A stretch of 64,000 nucleotides of DNA from Podarcis raffonei (lineage: Eukaryota > Chordata > Lepidosauria > Squamata > Lacertidae), in assembly GCF_027172205.1 (NCBI RefSeq), contig NC_070613.1, forward strand, positions 20,734,001-20,798,000, given 5' to 3'. How positions within the stretch are numbered: the stretch's first letter is position 1; the number at the start of each line of letters is the position of its first letter. The translations under genes and the position numbers were made by a program. Shown in pieces: positions 12,605 through 23,817 of this stretch. The notes under the pieces were generated by a model. That model was not told where the DNA came from and searched no databases. It saw only the letters and a list, made by a program, of their open reading frames with translations.

Positions 12605-13190
12605 TTTTTTGTATAATTTTTTATTAAATTTTCCTGTTTTACAATCTAGAATACTCATTTTACATCCTTAAGATACCAATGACTTCCCTTCTTCTCTTTC
12701 CATGGTTCATTTTATGTATCATAAATCCCTGCATATTTTACAAAAAACTATGCCATTCAGTATTCCATTATTGCATCCATTAAAACTTATTTACACTGTT
12801 GATTTTATCTTAATGCTGCCAGCGTTTTCAGCTGTACACAATTATTTTCCATATAGCCAATAAACGTTTTCCTATCTTCTTTAAACGTATGTTCTTCTTG
12901 TTCTCTTATTCTATATGTTAAGTCTGCGAGTTGTGCATATTCTGTCAACTTAAGCTGCCGTTCTTCTTTAACTGGAACCTCCCTCCATTTTGGGGCTAAC
13001 AAGGCACGGGCCGCAGTAGTAGCATACATAAATAACATTTTTTTTACACCTGGGAATTTCAGTCTGAATTATCCCCAACAGAAAGGACTCTGTTTTTTTG
13101 GGGGGGGGAGTACTTTTAAACATTCTTTTCAAATTCATTATGGATCATTTCCCAGTACTCTTTTACCCTTTTACAAGTCCAGCACATATG
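12605..13190 (-). mobile_element. L1 LINE fragment (ORF2 C-terminus)
   Basis: On the minus strand, 13038-12805 encodes MLFMYATTAARALLAPKW followed by a region rich in charged residues, ending in a 3' UTR to the left. The order (alanine-rich segment, W, then a Y/L-rich tail) is that of squamate L1 ORF2 C-termini. The fragment at 38.0-38.9 kb has the matching upstream portion. It is truncated and broken. Confidence 0.7.
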
Positions 13191-13540
13191 AAAGAACATC
13201 CCCCCCCACCTCTTTGTGGGAGACACAGTTTCAGATATCTCCATCCCAAGTTGTTCAGGGATTTATAAATCACTACAAGTGTCCTCAGGTGCAGGTCCAG
13301 GAGGATCCAATGACCAGCCAGGGTGAGTGGAGTCAGTCCAGGGCCTGAGGGCACTAAACTGCAAAAGCTGAAACATGCAGGTCGGTGGTTCACCACACAG
13401 TGGTGCTCACAAACCCCAAGACTCCTCATTTCAAACTCCAGCAGCTCTTGACCATTGTAGAGTATGTGGAGTAGAATCTTCATCAGTGATAAATGGTGGT
13501 GGGCCTTGGTGATGTCCGAAACATGCCCTTTACTACTGTA
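13191..13540 (-). mobile_element. L2-like LINE remnant
   Basis: The minus strand reads HWILLDLHLRTLVVIYKSLN then NLGWRYLKLCLPQRG, like the LVYKALNxLGPxYLxDxLP block of L2 ORF2. It abuts the L1 fragment on its left. Decayed and short. Confidence 0.6.
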
Positions 13541-13645
13541 TTTTCATTGGTGGAATGTTGCAGAGTATGTGACAGGTGACATGGCATAGCCAAGGTGGAG
13601 CAGGGGGCAGCTGACCTTCCTAGGTCAAGTAAAACAAAAGAAATA

Positions 13646-13886
13646 CAGTGGGGCCTCGGTTTACGAACTTAATCCGTTCCAGAAGTCCATTCTTAAACCG
13701 AAAGCGCTCTTATACCGAGGCGTGCTTTCCCTAATGAGGCCTCCTGCCGCCGGTGCCCTTCCACCGTTCGGATTCCATTCTTAGACCGAGGTAAAGTTCT
13801 CAAACCAAGACACTATTTCCGGTTTTGCGGCGTTTGTAAACCAAATCGTTCTTAAACCGGACTGCTCTTAAGCCGAGGTACCACTG
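13646..13886. mobile_element. MITE, TIR family 2 (cagtggtacctcgg ends)
   Basis: Starts cagtggggcctcggtttac and ends with the inverse agccgaggtaccactg, with TA on both sides. It belongs to the commonest small transposon in the window, with cag ends and a TA target as in pogo/Tigger or mariner elements. The inner arms carry ttcttaaacc/gttcttaaaccgg pairs. Confidence 0.8.
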
Positions 13887-13997
13887 TACTTAACTAACTG
13901 ACCAATCACATCAGTTCTGGACCCCCCTAACAAAGTCCTGCCCCTCCTCAACAAAAATCCTGGCTCTGCCCATGATAGGTGACCAGCTGAAGAAGCC

Positions 13998-14007
13998 GGG
14001 GGGGGGG

Positions 14008-14065
<58 letters not shown>
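13998..14065. repeat. Poly-G followed by (AG)n microsatellite
   Basis: A run of about 13 G is followed by about 27 AG dinucleotides. It is read as long Ser-Leu repeats on the minus strand, which is not coding. Confidence 0.95.
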
Positions 14066-14068
<3 letters not shown>

Positions 14069-16179
14069 GCTACAGGCCATTTGTACTCAAGGAAAGGGCA
14101 ACCATGTGGAAGATGGACCCAATCCAAGCCACTCATTCACTTTTTTGAAGGGAACACCAACTAGAAATAGAAGTTTCTTTACCAAGCATATCAAAAGGAA
14201 GCGGGGGGGGGGAGAGTCTATCAAAGCACCCAGGATATTAACGTCTGTGGGTTAACAGAATGTAGCTCTTGTGAAAGCCAAATGCCAAAATCATGGAGTT
14301 ATATTTTTGTCTGACCTTGATTTTAGCGTTTTCTTACTCAGCACGGTTCACTTCATATTTGTTTTGTTTTAAAGTCTGGAATATTTTGCATTTCACCTTA
14401 ATAGTTCCACTCTGTTTGAAATGTTTATATAGCGTGATTTACTACAATATGGATGTGTAATTATGTGATGATTAGACAAAACATTTCTGACAAGAAAGGA
14501 AAACAGTAGTTAATAATGTTTTCCATCTGTCTGGTAGAACTTCACTGAAAAGGCAGCCCCTTTGCATGGACCAAAGACCAAGGTTACACCTAGATGAGAG
14601 CACGGTAGAAGCAGTAATGCCTCCATAAATTCATTCTGATCGCTGCTCACACATTTTTGGAAAGCATTACCATCTGTTTTGCAGATAAATATTACAATAA
14701 TTAATGTCAGCACATGTTTACATTACAGAATCTTAGAAGATTTCCTCCCTTTCCTCTGCAGAAATAAAGATGCCTTTTAAATGACTGGAATGAAACGCCC
14801 CATCGTTATTAGGTAAAACGAGTGTGTGTGTCAATAATGGCTCCTTTTATTACACAACTTTTGAGACATTTTAAAGTTTCTGTTCTCCATTTAGGGCAGA
14901 ATTCTTGGCTGTCATTATTGTACCTAGACCAAAAAAAGAGCTGAAAACCTGCAGATCTAGCAACAAAGACTATGCCATCTGTGACCCTGTGACCCCACAT
15001 TGGCAAATATTTTGCGCAATCCCCCCCCCAAAAAAACCCTCTGTAAGGAAGGGAGCATGTATTCATTCAAAACTCAAGTCCCCCTAAGGGACCTGATAGG
15101 TGCTGTTGCTTCTAGAACAGCCACTTTCGCAGAATCATGGGGTTCAGTCGGGAAGCCTTGTGGACTGCTCTCTTCCCCTCCGCTCTGCCAGGTCTGCTGA
15201 TCAGAGGGGGGAATGTACATAATGTTGGATGCCACCCTGGCAGTCCTGTGGGAATTAATGGACAGGCTTTGGGAATGTTTTGTACGGAGGTGTGGAAATG
15301 GCGTCTGTCTGTTTTGATATGGCTCTTGGAGGACTGCAAAATCCACACAGGATATAATAACGTTTGTTTTCAACCCGCTTGTGGAGACTACCAGAGGTCA
15401 CAAAGAAAGGAATAAATGACAACAATAAGAAGATGAGGAAAATAACAAAGAGAAGATGGAACAGAACTGTGAATATTATTTGGACAGAACTGTGAACATC
15501 AAAGCAGCAGCAAGAGAGATGTTTGGATCCCTTTCTGAGCTCGAAGCATGGGTACCCCCAACAAAAATTTGGCTGTGTAATTTGGAATTAATGTGATGTG
15601 ATGTGATTGGCTTGTTAATAAAAATTATATTAAAAAAAAATGTTGAATGCAACCCGTCTCCAAGCAGTGAGAGATTCCAGGACTTCTAGGCGCTTACTGA
15701 GGCTTTGCGTTTCCTCTGTCTCCTGAGGCACAGCAGTGACTGTAAATATGGTTTATTTAGACATTGCTACAACCTGAGCCTACCATAGAGGGGTTCACAG
15801 CATTGACAACCCCAAACGGATCTTGCTTCTCCCGTAGTTTGGATTCCAGCAGAAAGCAGGCCTGGTTCTCTCTCTAGCTAGCTGCTTTACTTCTAGGTCA
15901 TTTCACCACAAACCATCAACTCTAAACTCAGACTTCATCTTCTTGTCGTCACACACAGAGCCTTTCGTTTTCCTTAATGGCCCATCACCCAGGCAATTGC
16001 CTCAACAGGAAGCTAGGGTCGCTCATATTTTAACAGTTGCTGGATCCAGGGGTTAGGAGGGTCTCTGCATACAGCATCACCCCTCCCCAAAAAGCAACTC
16101 TAAACAATATGCTTCCAGCTGGGGCCTGATGGCAGAGAGCCAATATGGTGCCGCTGGCTGATATATAGATTCCTAGATA
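14066..16179. other. Intergenic; possible L1 3' end at 15234-15640
   Basis: No gene was recognised. The segment ending gttaataaaaattatatt plus an A-run at 15635-15641 looks like a LINE 3' end. It may be flanked by an imperfect duplication (aatgttggatgc near 15222, aatgttgaatgc near 15641), but this is weak. The rest is unassigned. Confidence 0.35.
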
Positions 16180-16396
16180 CAGTGGTACCTCGGGTTACAT
16201 ACGCTTCAGGTTACATACACTTCAGGTTACAGACTCCGCTAACCCAGAAATATTACCTCAGGTTAAGAACTTTGCTTCAGGATGAGAACAGAAAATGTGC
16301 GCAGCAGCGGGAGGCCCCATTAGCTAAAGTGGTGCTTCAGGTTAAGAACAGTTTCAGGTTAAGTACGGACCTCCAGAATGACCCAAGGTACCACTG
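16180..16396. mobile_element. MITE, TIR family 2
   Basis: Starts cagtggtacctcgggttac and ends acccaaggtaccactg with TA at both flanks. Inside it repeats ttcaggttaca and ttcaggttaagaac, the hallmark of the 'ttaagaac' subgroup shared with 17040-17281, 27565-27790 and 32701-32922. Confidence 0.85.
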
Positions 16397-17039
16397 TACT
16401 GCTTTTGCTCTCTCTGATTGACTTGTCACTGAGGAGAGCCATCCCTGCATCGGCCAACTGATGCAAGCCATATTCACCAGAGCACCTCAAACACACATAC
16501 CTTATCATTGCAGTACACACTCTTCCAGTTTCTCCATTATTGAGTCTCCAGACCTATGAGATGCTGTGGAAGGGACCATTTTAAGAAGGAAAACCGCCAT
16601 TTAGGAGAATTATTGGAGATGCAGTCACACACAGAGATTTTCTTAGACTGCACATGGTGCCCAGTATCTCCAGCCATCTCAGTGGTTCTTTACACTGAAT
16701 AATTATTGTTATGAACATTGAAATTGGCCAAAAGCATTAGTATGCATGCCAAAAGCGTAGGCTTCCTTGCTTAAAATAACAGCGGCTGCTTGTCCTGTGT
16801 TAATAGTTTTGCTACGGTATAAGCACAATATTGGGGGAAGCTTACGGAGACGAATGCTTCCAGCTGAAAATAATTTTACTCACTCGGTTTCAGTTACTTG
16901 TATCTTCCTTTTAAAATGCTTTAATCTTCTTTTATGCTCTTATGTCTTTTTATACTGCTATTTGCAAAATGCTTCGCAAAGGCAGGGTGTGTGTGTTACT
17001 ATCATAATTATGACCTGTTTGGTTACTATTAAATGGTTA

Positions 17040-17281
17040 CAGTGGTACCTCAGGTTAAGTACTTAATTCGATCTGGAGGTCCGTTCTTAACCTGAAACTG
17101 TTCTTAACCTGAAGCACCACTTTAGCTAATGGGGCCTCCTGCTGCCGCTGCGCCACTGGAGCACAATTTCTGTTCTCATCCTGAAGCAAAGTTCTTAACC
17201 CGAGGTACTATTTCTGGGTTAGCAGAGTCTGTAACCTGAAGCGTGTGTAACCTGAAGCATATGTAACCCAAGGCACCACTG
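17040..17281. mobile_element. MITE, TIR family 2
   Basis: Starts cagtggtacctcaggttaag and ends acccaaggcaccactg, with TA flanks. It is in the opposite orientation to the 16180 copy as judged by the inner ttcttaacctgaaac blocks. Confidence 0.85.
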
Positions 17282-17929
17282 TATTTGATAATATTGCTCT
17301 AGGTATTACTAGGGTGGGAATCAGGTTCTTTCCTAATGTTTTAACCTTGAATGCATCTAGCAGATGACCTTTGCACCTTACTGAAACCGCACATACAGCT
17401 GAAAGGTTAAGTAACGCCCTTAGTAGGAACATAAGAATTTAAGACGATCCTGCTTTTTCCAGAGCTGGATTAACCATTAAGCAAAATAAGCACATGCTTA
17501 GGGCATCAAGGGAAGGGGGACACCACAGAAATTTTCCATGGCCGAATTTTTAACATTAATGGTCACAAATCGCTCAGCCGAGGAGGAAAACTGGGGTGCC
17601 GTATTCCGGGGCCACACGCCTGTGCTAGTCACTGCTCCCCCAAAAGCACCTTTTTTTGGGGGGGTGAGATCACGACATCCCAAATGACCATTGTACTCTT
17701 GCATGAAAAAAGCGGAATGTCCCAGTTTTCTGGGGACAGTTGAGAGGTTTCGTGCATGTGTGTAGAAACTAGCCTATGGTGCAAGGACACAATTGACATT
17801 TCTTGCTCTATCCACTTTTGCTCCTGGCCCCACCCACTATGTCATGTGGCCCCCTAAAGGTTGCCCAGAAGGAATGCGGCCCTCAGAACGAAAAGGCTTC
17901 CGTGCCCCTCCTGGAAGACATCCAGATAA

Positions 17930-18310
17930 GTAGGTTTCCAAGCACAATTCAAAGAGTTGGTCTGACCTTTCAAGCCCTAAACGGCCTCGGTCCAGCCTGG
18001 ACACTGAGGTCCAGCACCGAGGGCCTTCTGGTGGTTCCCTCGCTGCGAGAAGCCAAGTTACAGGGAACCAGGCAGAGGGCCTTCTCGGTGGTGGCACCCA
18101 CCCTGTGGAACACCCTCCCACCAGATGTCAAGGCAACAAACAACTATTTTACTTTTAAAAGACAACTGAAAGTGGCCCTGTTTAGGGAAGTTTTTAATGT
18201 CTGACACTGTATTATTTTTAATATTTGGTTGGAAGCCGCCCAGAGTGGCTGGGGAAACCCAGCCAGATGGGCGGTGTATAAATATATAATTATTATCATT
18301 ATTATTAGAC
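17930..18310 (+). mobile_element. L2-type LINE 3' end
   Basis: The plus strand encodes LTFQALNGLGPAWTL, then QRAFSVVAPTLWNTLPPDV and FKRQLKVALFREVF, the classic C-terminal end of vertebrate L2 ORF2. A 3' UTR with tgggcggtgtataaatata and an (ATT)n tail follows. It is 5'-truncated. Confidence 0.88.
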
Positions 18311-18691
18311 TTTGTACAGACACCCTTGGACCAGAAGGGAGTCAGCCAGAGATTGGTTCCTGCCACTGATGTACCTGATGCAGCTTTTTAAGACAACCTG
18401 CACTTACATGCCCATATCCCTGAATTCGTCCGCTCACTCCAGTTCATCTTTCTCAGAATACAGTAGAAGGTTAATAGTGGGTAAACAGAGGACAATGTTG
18501 CTGCAGCTCCACTTGAGGACCATAACCTGAGTGAGTTACATAGGCTGGTTTGATCACAAAAAGAACCTCCTCGCCAGAGCTACACATTCCTGACGGTGAC
18601 CAGTGCTGCAGTAGAAATTCTCAGTAACAGTCAGTATAACATTCCCGAATTTTGGTACTGGACAATATGGAAGCCGTATAAAGTCATAATA

Positions 18692-19100
18692 CAGTGGTAC
18701 CTTGGTTCTCAAACATAATCCGTTCCAGAAGCCCATTCGGCTTCAGAAATGTTCGAAAACTGAGGCGTAGCTTCCCATTGGTTGCAAGAGCTTCTTGCAC
18801 TCAGTGGAAGCCGCATCTAGTGAATAATCTTTTGAAGCATATTCTCAAGAATATTCTCGGTTAATGAGGTGTGTACATTTAAAGCAGCTGTGTAGACAGT
18901 CGACACAGATTTTACAGTTTGTGGAGAATATTCTCCAGAGAATTTTCTAGCGGAGAACATTCTCACCTCACCTCACTAGCTGCATCGCGCGTTCAGGTTC
19001 CGAAAACATTAAAAAAATTGAAGGATTTACTTCCAGGTTTTCAGCGTTTGAGAGCCGAAACTTATGACAACGGAAGCATTCGGGAACCGAGGTACCACTG
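18692..19100. mobile_element. MITE, TIR family 2 with an internal insertion
   Basis: Starts cagtggtaccttggttctc and ends gggaaccgaggtaccactg. At 409 bp it is longer than its relatives (about 220-240 bp). The surplus (about 18800-18985) is a palindromic piece with gaatattctc and its inverse gagaatattc, apparently a second small element inserted in the first. Confidence 0.75.
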
Positions 19101-20285
19101 TCATCTAATTTAGCCCTGAGAGGCCTTTAGCCATAAGACAGCAGTACTGCTTTATATGGAGAGAAAGGGAAAACTAGAAATATTTTGAAAAAGGTTTTTA
19201 AAAAGAGAACAAAGGGGCTTAAGGGACAGGCCTTTGCACTGGTGTCCACGGACCTGGGCAGTGGCACCATGAAGTACAGTAGAGCCTGTTTATCTGTAAG
19301 AACAGAAGCCTATTTGGGGAAAACTGATCACTTGAGGAACAGTTTATTCCAAGGGGTGAGGAAGGGGTTGATTTATTATTTCTTCAGTTCTTCCTTTATT
19401 GCTTTTCTTCAAGTGGGTTGAGCGTGAGCATGCATTTCTATCGCTCCATTTTCTCATATATGCTTAAGGCTCCCCACTTAACACACGAGGCTGGCATACA
19501 ATATGTTCCAGATGCAGAAATACGTGTCTTGACAGTCTCGAAACAGAACTATTTTATGTTTAGTATTTAATAACCTTCTCTTTGTCCCAGTGAAAATAAG
19601 TCACGGCTGAATTTCTCTGTCTCCACCGTTGATATTTTGTGCACCTGTTAGGAGACTTGCCATATGAAACCTTTGTCTACTGAGAGGAGGTGGAATGAAT
19701 TTTTCATCTAATGAGGTTTTGCTTACATCTCCTATCCCTTCGGTAAACTCCCTGCACTGTTAGTCCCACCTTTCATACCAGGAATACAGATATTTGTGGG
19801 GCTCATGGTGTGGTTTATTGGTGCCTCAGGCTTTTCTGTCAGGCTTTTTCTTATTATTATTTTGCAAGAGTAACACAGATAAAGCCTTTTGTTGAATTGG
19901 GTCTAGATTTAGGTCTCTCTAGAGAGAGTTAAATCTACTAACGCTACTCGTCAGTGCCGTAATTGTGGCCAATAGATTTTCCTGGATGGCTTCCACTGTG
20001 GATTCAACCCAGACAAAGGCCACGAGTAGCCATCTGATTTTCCATTAAGGTAATTGTCAACGTGATTGTTTGCAGGGAGGAGATGCACCATACGTGTTTC
20101 CACTGGAAAAATGATAGCTGCAGAGAGATTATGCAAAGAACTGTACAGGAGGGGAAAAACTTTTTGTAGTAAACACAAAGTTTACTGTCAGTCTGACAAA
20201 ACCCAGGAGTGAAGCTATGTTACTAATGGTTCTTTACTGCCACCTGCCGGCTTCTCTTTAAAGAAACAAATGCATAAAGACATAC
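19101..20285. other. Intergenic, nothing recognised
   Basis: No gene, RNA or repeat family was recognised in this stretch. Confidence 0.4.
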
Positions 20286-20287
20286 AT

Positions 20288-20463
20288 CAGCCTTTCCCAA
20301 CCTGGGGCCCACGACCCTGAGATTAAGAGTCTCAGGCTGAGCTATCCCTCCAGATGTTTCAGACTACAAATCCCAAGGGTTCCCTGTCAACGTGACCAAC
20401 AGTCAGGGAGGATGGGAGTTATAGTTCAACAACATTTGAAGAGTGCCACGTTGGGAAAGGCTG
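20288..20463. mobile_element. hAT-type MITE carrying a SINE-like piece
   Basis: The ends cagcctttcccaacctggg and cacgttgggaaaggctg are inverted repeats. Near 20325-20350 the inner sequence (ccctgagattaagagtctc...gagctatccc) is the tail of a tRNA-derived SINE, so the MITE seems to have received or captured a SINE fragment. Other small elements with cagattgtagtct-like cores occur at 24110-24245 and 48345-48480. Confidence 0.65.
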
Positions 20464-20737
20464 ATATGTATTATTCAGGCCAGGGATTCTCAGGGCCAAA
20501 CTTGACTATGCCTACCACCTGACTTCACTTCTCCATTTGACTAGTTCAATATTGTTAAACAAAAACCAAAACAGGAGGCACAAAGCAAAATTAAAGTTTA
20601 GGGTGTTGCCTACTGGTACTACACAGCTTTTTTGTCTGTTTTTGTTGCTTGCACCACCCCTTTGCCAGCAGCAGTACTGCTAACAGCAGTCACTGGGCAG
20701 CTGCTGCCATTTTCTTTCCCCTAGAATGGTCCGAGAG

Positions 20738-21264
20738 CCATGGTTCCCAACGTGGGGGAGGGCAATTTGATTTTTAAGGGGGGCAATTCGAGAATGAGTT
20801 ATTAACAGTGAATGGCCTTCCTCCACGTGAATAGTTCACGTTTTGAATATAGTGGTGCCTCGCAAGACGAAAATAATCCGTTCCGCAAGTCTCTTCGTCT
20901 AGCGGTTTTTTCGTCTTGCGAAGCAATCCTATTAGCAGATTAGCACTATTAGCGGTTCAGCGGCTATTAAAGGCTTAGCGGCTTAGCGGCTAAAAGGCTA
21001 TTAGCGGCTTAGAAAAAGGGGGGGAGCGGGGGAAAATCGCAAGACTCGCAAGAGGTTTTCGTCTTGCGAAGCAAGCCCATAGGGAAAATCGTCTTGCGAA
21101 GCAACTCAAAAACGGAAAACCCTTTCGTCTAGCGGGTTTTTCGTCTTGCGAGGCATTCGTCTTGCGGGGCACCACTGTAATAAGAATTATATGTCGGGGG
21201 CGTGGGTATCAGGATTTTAGAGATGCTTAGGTGGGGCTGGCCAAAAAAAGGTTGGGAACCACTG
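20738..21264. mobile_element. hAT-type MITE interrupted by a family 2 MITE
   Basis: The outer ends are atggttcccaacgtggggga and ggttgggaaccactg, with cores ggggcaattcgag and ggggctggcc. Between them lies a complete family 2-like element at 20851-21177. The outer element is therefore the older one. Confidence 0.7.
20851..21177. mobile_element. MITE, TIR family 2 variant, nested
   Basis: Starts agtggtgcctcgcaagacg and ends gtcttgcggggcaccactg, with TA on both sides. The core is a variant: repeats of ttagcggct at 20935-21010 and gtcttgcgaagcaa near both arms. It is nested in the hAT MITE 20738-21264. Confidence 0.85.
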
Positions 21265-22143
21265 TCCTAGAGTGATGCTACAGCATGCAATTAGAGTTGT
21301 TGCAGGTAAAAAAATAGTGGTGGCTGCCAGTAGTAGCAGACTTGGGGCTTTAAAATTTCAGCGGCGCCCTGTGTGAAGCCAAAAATTCTATGCCTGCCCC
21401 CACTTCGCACCGTCCCTTGTTTGTCATTGTTGCAGTGCCCTTTCAGCTCCATGCCCAGAACTGGTTGAGCTCTTTCCTTTCTTAGATTTCAGTGCAAAAG
21501 GTGAACATGCCCACAATTTTCCGTGCATCATTTTGTCTAGAATCATGTCTATATATCCATATTCTATAACTTGAAGGATTTATGTGCTGGATCCTCCATA
21601 CCATATTTTGAAGGATTTCAATATTCTTTGGCTAGCTCCTGTCTACCTACTGCCTCACTACAATTTTTGCATTGCAGGATAGCTATTAAAAATGTGCTTC
21701 ATATTATTCCCTTTTCAGGAAGCCTCTAGTTCCTATCAGATTGTAGTTACATGAAAAACACATTGCTCTGCTCTTAAGGACAAACACTGCATCTTTGTTG
21801 TGAAACACTTTGTATATACCACTGAGACAGCTGCTATAGTCTTCAAAACACCACACTGCTGTCCAACAGATAAAATATAAAAGAAATGATGTCACCTAAT
21901 AATATGGCTTTTAAAGGTCTCTTGTCACGTGATATGGAGAGGGGGAGCAGGAAACAATGGACACTGAATGTGTTTAAGCACATTCACATATACAATGGTG
22001 GAAAAGAGATTATGGTTCAGCTGAGTTCAGCATTACACCTACAGATACACAATGGCTGCCAACTGTTTTTCCTGTGTTGCTCAACTACTTGGATTTAATT
22101 TCTGTGCTACTAAGTGGATGGGCAGGGAAGATACAACAGTAAC

Positions 22144-22145
<2 letters not shown>
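21265..22145. other. Intergenic, nothing recognised
   Basis: No gene or repeat family was recognised. Confidence 0.4.

Positions 22146-22188
<43 letters not shown>
22146..22188. repeat. (TG)n microsatellite
   Basis: About 21 uninterrupted TG dinucleotides. Confidence 0.97.
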
Positions 22189-22191
<3 letters not shown>

Positions 22192-22215
22192 CCCTTCCAT
22201 TTATGAATGCACATA

Positions 22216-22419
22216 CAGTGGTACCTCGGTTTTAGAATGTAATCCGTTCTGGAAGACCGTTCGAGTTCCAAAACCCAAAACTCAAAACGGAAGCCTCAGT
22301 ATGGAAAACTCAAAACAGAAGCCGTGTTTCCTGTTCGACTGCCGAAGAGTGTTCGAAAACTAGCGTTCGAGTTCCGAAACATTCATCAATGGAGATGTTT
22401 GAAAACCAAGGGACCACTG
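22216..22419. mobile_element. MITE, TIR family 2
   Basis: Starts cagtggtacctcggtttta and ends aaaaccaagggaccactg, with TA flanks. Inner blocks gttcgagttcc / cgttcgagttccg place it in the 'ttcgag' subgroup. Confidence 0.82.
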
Positions 22420-23394
22420 TATTTAACAAATTTAGACACACAAATATAAGAGCAGGGCTTTTTTCAGCCAGAATTCGCTGGAACTCAGTTCTGGCACCTC
22501 TCAGGTGGGCACCATTGCCATGATAAGAGAACAAGGGAAATTAGTGGTGAGCTCCAGCACCTCTTTTTCTAGAATAGAACTGCTTGCTCCACACCTGGGT
22601 GTTACTTCAGAAAAACATCATTGCTGGCCTAACTGGACCCCTGCTTAGGCCCCCGGGCTGGAAGTTACTCACTGCTGTCCTAAGGGCTGGCTCAAGAGGT
22701 GCTGGATGCTGTGAAAAGACTGCTGGAAATGCTGGCTTCACACACCTGGGCTTATCCTGTAGCTTTTCCTAACACGTGGGCAGAGGCTGCTAAAAAGTGT
22801 TCACACAATCGTGAAAAGGCTGTCGGTGACATCCTGGTTCATACACTACAATTCTCAAAATCAACACAAATTACTGAGTTAGCTCATGCAGACTCTCTTC
22901 CTTATGTAGTCAGGAGTTTAGTGGAACAGTCTCAAGCCTATTTGTGTCAACAAGAAAAAATTGCTGGGAAAATGCATTTTAGATTGTGCAGTAACTCTCA
23001 TCAGAGTCCATGCATTGTGAGTGATAGGTAATCCATCATCTCCAGTGACCATTAATAAATAACTCTTTGTAAACTAAATGGGCATCTGTAGGAAGATTCG
23101 GTTTTGCTAAAAAAAGTAACATTCATTTGAATATTATGATTAAGAGACCAGTACATAGTTTCTAAGTATCTACTAGGGCATGGGGGGGGGGGATGCAGAC
23201 ATTTGAAAACTACTCAAACCTACAAAAACATCGTGTTTGCATCAACAGGGGTCCAGGGAGTTAACCAGCAGCAAAGTCTTGGTTCGTTTCTATGAAAATT
23301 AGTCCCTTTCGCTTTACTTTGTGCTTGCTGAACTAGACAAGATACCATTCATGCAACTAGAAACTGCATGCATGGCTTTTAAAAAGGAAACATC
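22420..23394. other. Intergenic; palindromic repeat at about 22450-22575
   Basis: The piece from agggcttttttcagcc to ccagcacctctttttctaga is a familiar-looking short palindromic repeat with gctggaactcagttctgg in its left part. The rest to 23394 is unassigned. Confidence 0.4.
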
Positions 23395-23505
23395 ATGCGA
23401 TAGCTCAGTTAGCTAGAGGGTAGTGCTGATAATGCCAAGGTGGCAGGTTCTATCCTCATAAGGGACAGCTGATCCTCAGGAGCCCCTTCCAACTCTATTA
23501 TTTTA
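23395..23505 (+). mobile_element. tRNA-derived SINE
   Basis: The sequence gcgatagctcagttagctag is a tRNA-like head with an A box, and ggcaggttctatcctc is the decayed B box. It is followed by cccttccaactctatt, the conserved 3' body of this SINE. The same family in reverse is seen at 49866-50275. It is not a functional tRNA gene because the cloverleaf is not kept. Confidence 0.7.
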
Positions 23506-23555
23506 CATGGAAAGCAGGATAAGGATTCTGGTTGCGGGCGTAGGGAGCTTTAACC

Positions 23556-23809
23556 CAGGGGTCGGCAGCCTAAGGCCCATGGGCCACAAGCAGTCCACGG
23601 GGGTTGTTTAACCGGCCCATGAGCTGCCTGCTCAGCGAGTGCAGGGACTCACTTTCGCAACGCCAACCGGCACAGGGACTCACTTTCGCAACACCAAAAA
23701 TTGCGTCTGTGCAGATGCCAGAAATTGTGGGCGCGCATGCAATCCGGCCAATGGAGGGCTCTCCGCTGGAGTGAACCAGCCCAGGCAAGGTAAACCTTGC
23801 CGACCTCTG
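23556..23809. mobile_element. hAT-type MITE
   Basis: Starts caggggtcggcagcctaagg and ends ttgccgacctctg. The flanks are ctttaacc (23548-23555) and cttgaacc (23810-23817), an 8-bp TSD matching at 7 of 8. Confidence 0.75.
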
Positions 23810-23817
23810 CTTGAACC

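Noticed and set aside
12038-12658. 206-residue minus-strand frame
   Set aside because: No recognisable domain. Its right part overlaps an L1 3' UTR and its left part opposes a LINE-like remnant.
23395-23505. Possible tRNA gene
   Set aside because: The tRNA-like head lacks a full cloverleaf and runs into a SINE body. The same holds for the heads at 26308, 36976, 42644, 47857, 49866 and 53250.
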